A DNA stretch of 64,000 nucleotides from positions 62,001 through 126,000 of the forward strand of contig NZ_JAHNZT010000005.1 in the NCBI RefSeq assembly GCF_019039035.1, written 5' to 3'. This stretch comes from Citreicoccus inhibens. GTDB taxonomy: Bacteria > Myxococcota > Myxococcia > Myxococcales > Myxococcaceae. The translations under genes and the position numbers were made by a program. Every line of letters starts with the position of its first letter. Position 1 is the stretch's first letter. Under the pieces are notes generated by a model, which saw only the letters and a list, made by a program, of their open reading frames with translations, did no database searches and was not told where the DNA came from. Positions 61,418-64,000 of this stretch are shown one piece after another.

Positions 61418-63412
61418 ATGATGACCCTTGGAGCCCTCCCTCTCCTCGCCCTCCTGTTCGCCGCGCCGCCCGCGCCTTCGTCCTCTCCCTCGGGCGTGGC
61501 GGGCATTGCCCCGCTGCCTGGCCAGCCCAACCTGTGGGTGAGTCAGGTCCCGCCCGTCCCGCCTGAGCTGTCCCAGCGCGCGCGCCAGTTTCTGGAGTCC
61601 CGCGCCGCGTCGCTGCTGGACGTGACGGGCGACGGCAAGCAGGTGCTCATCAGCACGCGCTTCGCGGACACCAACCAGTTGCACGGGGTGGAGCAGCCGT
61701 TGGGCATGCGCACGCAGCTCACCTTCGCGCGCGAGCCCATCAATCAGGCGAAGTTCCTGCCCGGCAACCCGCAGGTCCTCTTCTTCTTGCAGGACCAGGG
61801 CGGCGGAGAGTTCTTCCAGGTGTTCCGGTTGGATCGCCACACGGGCCGCTCCGAGCGGTTGACCGACGGCAAGAGCCGGCACGAGTCGCTGCGCGTGTCG
61901 CCGGATGGTCGCTGGCTGGCGTATGGCGGCACGGGCCGCAACGGCAAGGACACGGACGTGTACGTCGCGCCCACGGCGGCGCCCACGCAGGCCCGGCGCG
62001 TGACGGAGGCCGAGGGCAACTGGACGCCGATGGAGTTCTCGCGCGATGGCTCGAGGCTGCTCGTGCGGCAGTACCGCGCCGCGGATGACGCGGACCTGCA
62101 CGTGGTGGACGTGAAGACGGGCGAGCGCCGCCCGCTCACCCCGAAGGAGGACAAAGGCAGCGTGGACAGCGCCGTGTTCTCCCAGGACGGCAAGGCCGTG
62201 TACCTGGTGACGGACCGCTACAGCGACTTCGCCGAGCTATACCGCGTGGAGCTGTCCCAGGCGCCCGGCACCGCGGCGCCCCGCGCGTTGACCTCTTCGC
62301 TGCACTGGAACGTGAAGGATGTCTCGCTGTCCGCGGACGGGCGCCGGTTGGCGGTGCACGTCAACGAGGATGGGTACAGCCGCCTGTACCTGCTCGACAC
62401 GCGCACTCAGGCCCTGGCTCCGGTGGAGTTGCCGCGCGGCGTGATGGGCGACGTGTTGTTCCCCGCGTCGCGCTCGGATGCGGTGTTCTTCTCGCTGATG
62501 TCCGCGCGCGTGCCCTTGGATGTCTTCTCGGTCGACCTGCGCGCGCGCAAGACGACGCGGTGGACTCGCTCCGAGGTCGGCGGGTTGGATGCGGAGACCT
62601 TCGTGGAGCCCGAGCTGGTGCGCTATCCGTCCACGGATAGCGTGCGGGTGCCGGCCTTCCTCTACAAGCCGCGAGGCGCCGCCGGAAAGCTGCCCGTGGT
62701 GGTGCTCTTCCACGGCGGTCCGGAGGGCCAGAGCGTGCCGGGCTTCAGCACCTTCATTCAATTGCTGGCGACCGAGCTGGGCATGGCGGTGCTGGTGCCC
62801 AACGTGCGGGGTTCGGACGGCTACGGGAAGGCCTACCGCGCCATGGATGACGGCGTGAAGCGCGAGCAGAGCCTGGCGGACATCGGCGCGACGCTGGACT
62901 TCGTTGGCACGCGCCCGGACCTGGATGCCGCGCGGGTGGGCGTCTACGGCGGCTCATATGGCGGCTACATGACGCTGGCCACCGTGGCCTTCTTCCCCGA
63001 GCGCGTGCGCGCGGCGGTGGACGTGGTGGGCATCTCCTCGCTGCCGTCGTTCCTCCAGAGCACCCAGGCCTACCGGCGGGACCTGCGACGCGCGGAGTAT
63101 GGTGACGAGCGCGACCCGGCCGTGCGCCAGGTGCAGGAGCGCATCTCCCCGCTGGGGTCGGTGCAGAAGATTCGCGCGGCGCTCTATGTCCAGCAGGGCG
63201 CCAACGACCCGCGCGTGCCCCAGTCCGAGGCCGAGCAGATCGTCCAGGCGGTACGCGCGAAGGGCTCGGACGTTTGGTATCTGCTGGCTACGGATGAAGG
63301 CCACGGCTTCCAGAAGAAGGAGAACCGCGACTTCGCGCAGGTGACGGCCGCGATGTTCTTCGAGAAGTATCTGGGGGCGGACGAGGCACCCGGGAAGAAA
63401 GAGGGGCGCTGA
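61418..63412 (+). CDS. S9-family (prolyl oligopeptidase) secreted serine peptidase
   Basis: 664 residues with a signal peptide cut near FAAPPAP (MMTLGALPLLALLFAAPPA). Residues 60-400 form a beta-propeller with WD/TolB-like strands (RVSPDGRWLAYGG, FSRDGSRLLVRQY, FSQDGKAVYLVTD). The catalytic alpha/beta domain (about 420-655) has HGGPEGQ, the nucleophile elbow GGSYGGYMT, Asp in YVQQGANDPRVP and His in DEGHGFQ, so the triad is complete. DPP-IV/acylaminoacyl-peptidase-type enzymes cleave short peptides. Likely periplasmic or secreted, in line with predation. A lone gene, 36 bp before the next. Confidence 0.93.
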   Translation: MMTLGALPLLALLFAAPPAPSSSPSGVAGIAPLPGQPNLWVSQVPPVPPELSQRARQFLESRAASLLDVTGDGKQVLISTRFADTNQLHGVEQPLGMRTQLTFAREPINQAKFLPGNPQVLFFLQDQGGGEFFQVFRLDRHTGRSERLTDGKSRHESLRVSPDGRWLAYGGTGRNGKDTDVYVAPTAAPTQARRVTEAEGNWTPMEFSRDGSRLLVRQYRAADDADLHVVDVKTGERRPLTPKEDKGSVDSAVFSQDGKAVYLVTDRYSDFAELYRVELSQAPGTAAPRALTSSLHWNVKDVSLSADGRRLAVHVNEDGYSRLYLLDTRTQALAPVELPRGVMGDVLFPASRSDAVFFSLMSARVPLDVFSVDLRARKTTRWTRSEVGGLDAETFVEPELVRYPSTDSVRVPAFLYKPRGAAGKLPVVVLFHGGPEGQSVPGFSTFIQLLATELGMAVLVPNVRGSDGYGKAYRAMDDGVKREQSLADIGATLDFVGTRPDLDAARVGVYGGSYGGYMTLATVAFFPERVRAAVDVVGISSLPSFLQSTQAYRRDLRRAEYGDERDPAVRQVQERISPLGSVQKIRAALYVQQGANDPRVPQSEAEQIVQAVRAKGSDVWYLLATDEGHGFQKKENRDFAQVTAAMFFEKYLGADEAPGKKEGR

Positions 63413-63448
63413 GCCGTAGAGGGCTTCGCGTCCCAGAGGAGGGCAGCC

Positions 63449-63994
63449 ATGAAGCGTGTCATGCGGCCGTTGCGCCGAGGCGTGGGAATCCTGGGAGTGC
63501 TGGTGGGCGCCGGGGTGGCCTTGGCCGCCAGCCGTCCGGATGCCATCGGGCTGCACATCGCCCGGGAGTCCTGGAACCTGGTGCTGACGCAGGATGCGAT
63601 CTCCGGCCCGGAGTTCCAGCTCGCTCGCAAGCCGGGCGTGCTCCGGGGGCGCACCGTCCTGGGCGACGTGCACCTCACCCTCACCGACACCACCGTGACG
63701 GGCGTGGTGGGTGTGCAGACGGTGAACCTGAAGGTGAAGCGCGAAGGCGCGGCGCTGGTGGCGGAAGGTGGCTTCGCGGGGCGCCCCGCGGAGCTGCGGC
63801 TGTCCCCGGACGGGCTGCGCGTGTATGTGCGCGACTGCACCTACACGCTGAAGGCGAAGGAGGCGGGGCGCGTCTACGAGGGGCGCCGCAGCTGCGACAG
63901 CCTCACCGTTCCGGAGAGCGAAATCTCGCTGCCGGAGGAGTTCCTGGCCGCTCCCATCGCCGAGCAGGCCGCGGTGCTGTTGTTGGCGCTGTAG
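63449..63994 (+). CDS. secreted hypothetical protein
   Basis: 181 residues with a signal peptide (GVGILGVLVGAGVALAASR, cut near ALA). GAGG precedes the ATG by about 10 nt. The mature protein is a beta-rich sequence (VHLTLTDTTVTGVVGVQTVN, GFAGRPAELRLSPDGLRVYV) with a Cys pair (RDCTYTL, RRSCDSL), then a helical C-terminus ending LLLAL. No family recognised. It follows the S9 peptidase by 36 bp and may be cotranscribed. Confidence 0.75.
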   Translation: MKRVMRPLRRGVGILGVLVGAGVALAASRPDAIGLHIARESWNLVLTQDAISGPEFQLARKPGVLRGRTVLGDVHLTLTDTTVTGVVGVQTVNLKVKREGAALVAEGGFAGRPAELRLSPDGLRVYVRDCTYTLKAKEAGRVYEGRRSCDSLTVPESEISLPEEFLAAPIAEQAAVLLLAL

Positions 63995-64000
63995 TTCTCG

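Noticed and set aside
1-64000. rRNA, tRNA or other standard RNA genes
   Set aside because: None of the longer non-coding stretches shows a cloverleaf, rRNA signature or known riboswitch core when read on both strands; a covariance-model scan would be the decisive test.

Overview
The window is high-GC DNA from a delta-proteobacterial predator lineage, most likely the Myxococcota (Myxococcus/Corallococcus/Archangium-like). This rests on gene content: an Oar-like TonB-dependent receptor with a carboxypeptidase-regulatory N-terminus, a Ser/Thr kinase with C-terminal PEGA-like repeats, a hybrid sensor kinase, a MYXO-CTERM-like sorting tail, DUF4397 and DUF4398 lipoproteins, a bacterial SUFU protein, a short DUF1338 enzyme and many secreted hydrolases. 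The species cannot be named. No rRNA, tRNA, CRISPR array, insertion sequence or replication origin was seen. Genes are close-packed and sit on both strands.

Layout. Positions 1-5465 (minus) hold a tightly overlapping operon: MoxR-type AAA+ ATPase, a 275-aa unknown, a protein joining an HEIGHH metallopeptidase-like domain to a VWA domain, a 187-aa charged-tail protein, and a PaaK-like adenylating enzyme cut by the window edge. 5512-10904 is signalling: a NarL-type regulator, an enolase-superfamily epimerase, a membrane protein resembling a sensor without a kinase domain, a single-receiver regulator and a divergent hybrid kinase. 10917-19144 carries a SUFU protein, a FemAB/COG3146-like acyltransferase, a TonB receptor with its lipoprotein, and two overlapping GNAT genes. 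19196-27735 holds a Ser/Thr kinase, a 1350-residue kelch protein that looks like two secreted proteins fused across a sorting tail, two proline-rich proteins (one possibly ADP-ribosyltransferase-like) and a YgiT-type zinc-finger protein.

27858-37427 mixes metabolism and envelope genes: aldo/keto reductase, fatty-acid desaturase, bioA, DedA, an AI-2E/PerM-type permease, a lone tail-collar protein and a collagen-like lipoprotein. 37514-47711 carries GNATs, a DUF1338 dioxygenase-like enzyme preceded by a long hairpin, an OmpA/DUF4398 pair, a 5'-3' exonuclease, a truncated haemoglobin, and a TetR regulator whose likely operator is repeated at a downstream hydrolase gene. 47765-63994 holds a Tat-exported amidase, a thermolysin-type protease with promoter and terminator, homoserine dehydrogenase, an ABC ATPase coupled to an ABC-2 permease/M1 peptidase fusion, 3-methyladenine glycosylase I, a DUF4397 lipoprotein and a prolyl-oligopeptidase-family peptidase.

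The most unusual units are the AAA+/VWA/ligase operon, the kelch fusion, the permease-peptidase fusion and the paired TetR sites. Protein functions are assigned from motifs read by eye; no database search was run, and starts were chosen from Shine-Dalgarno-like sequence and overlaps.
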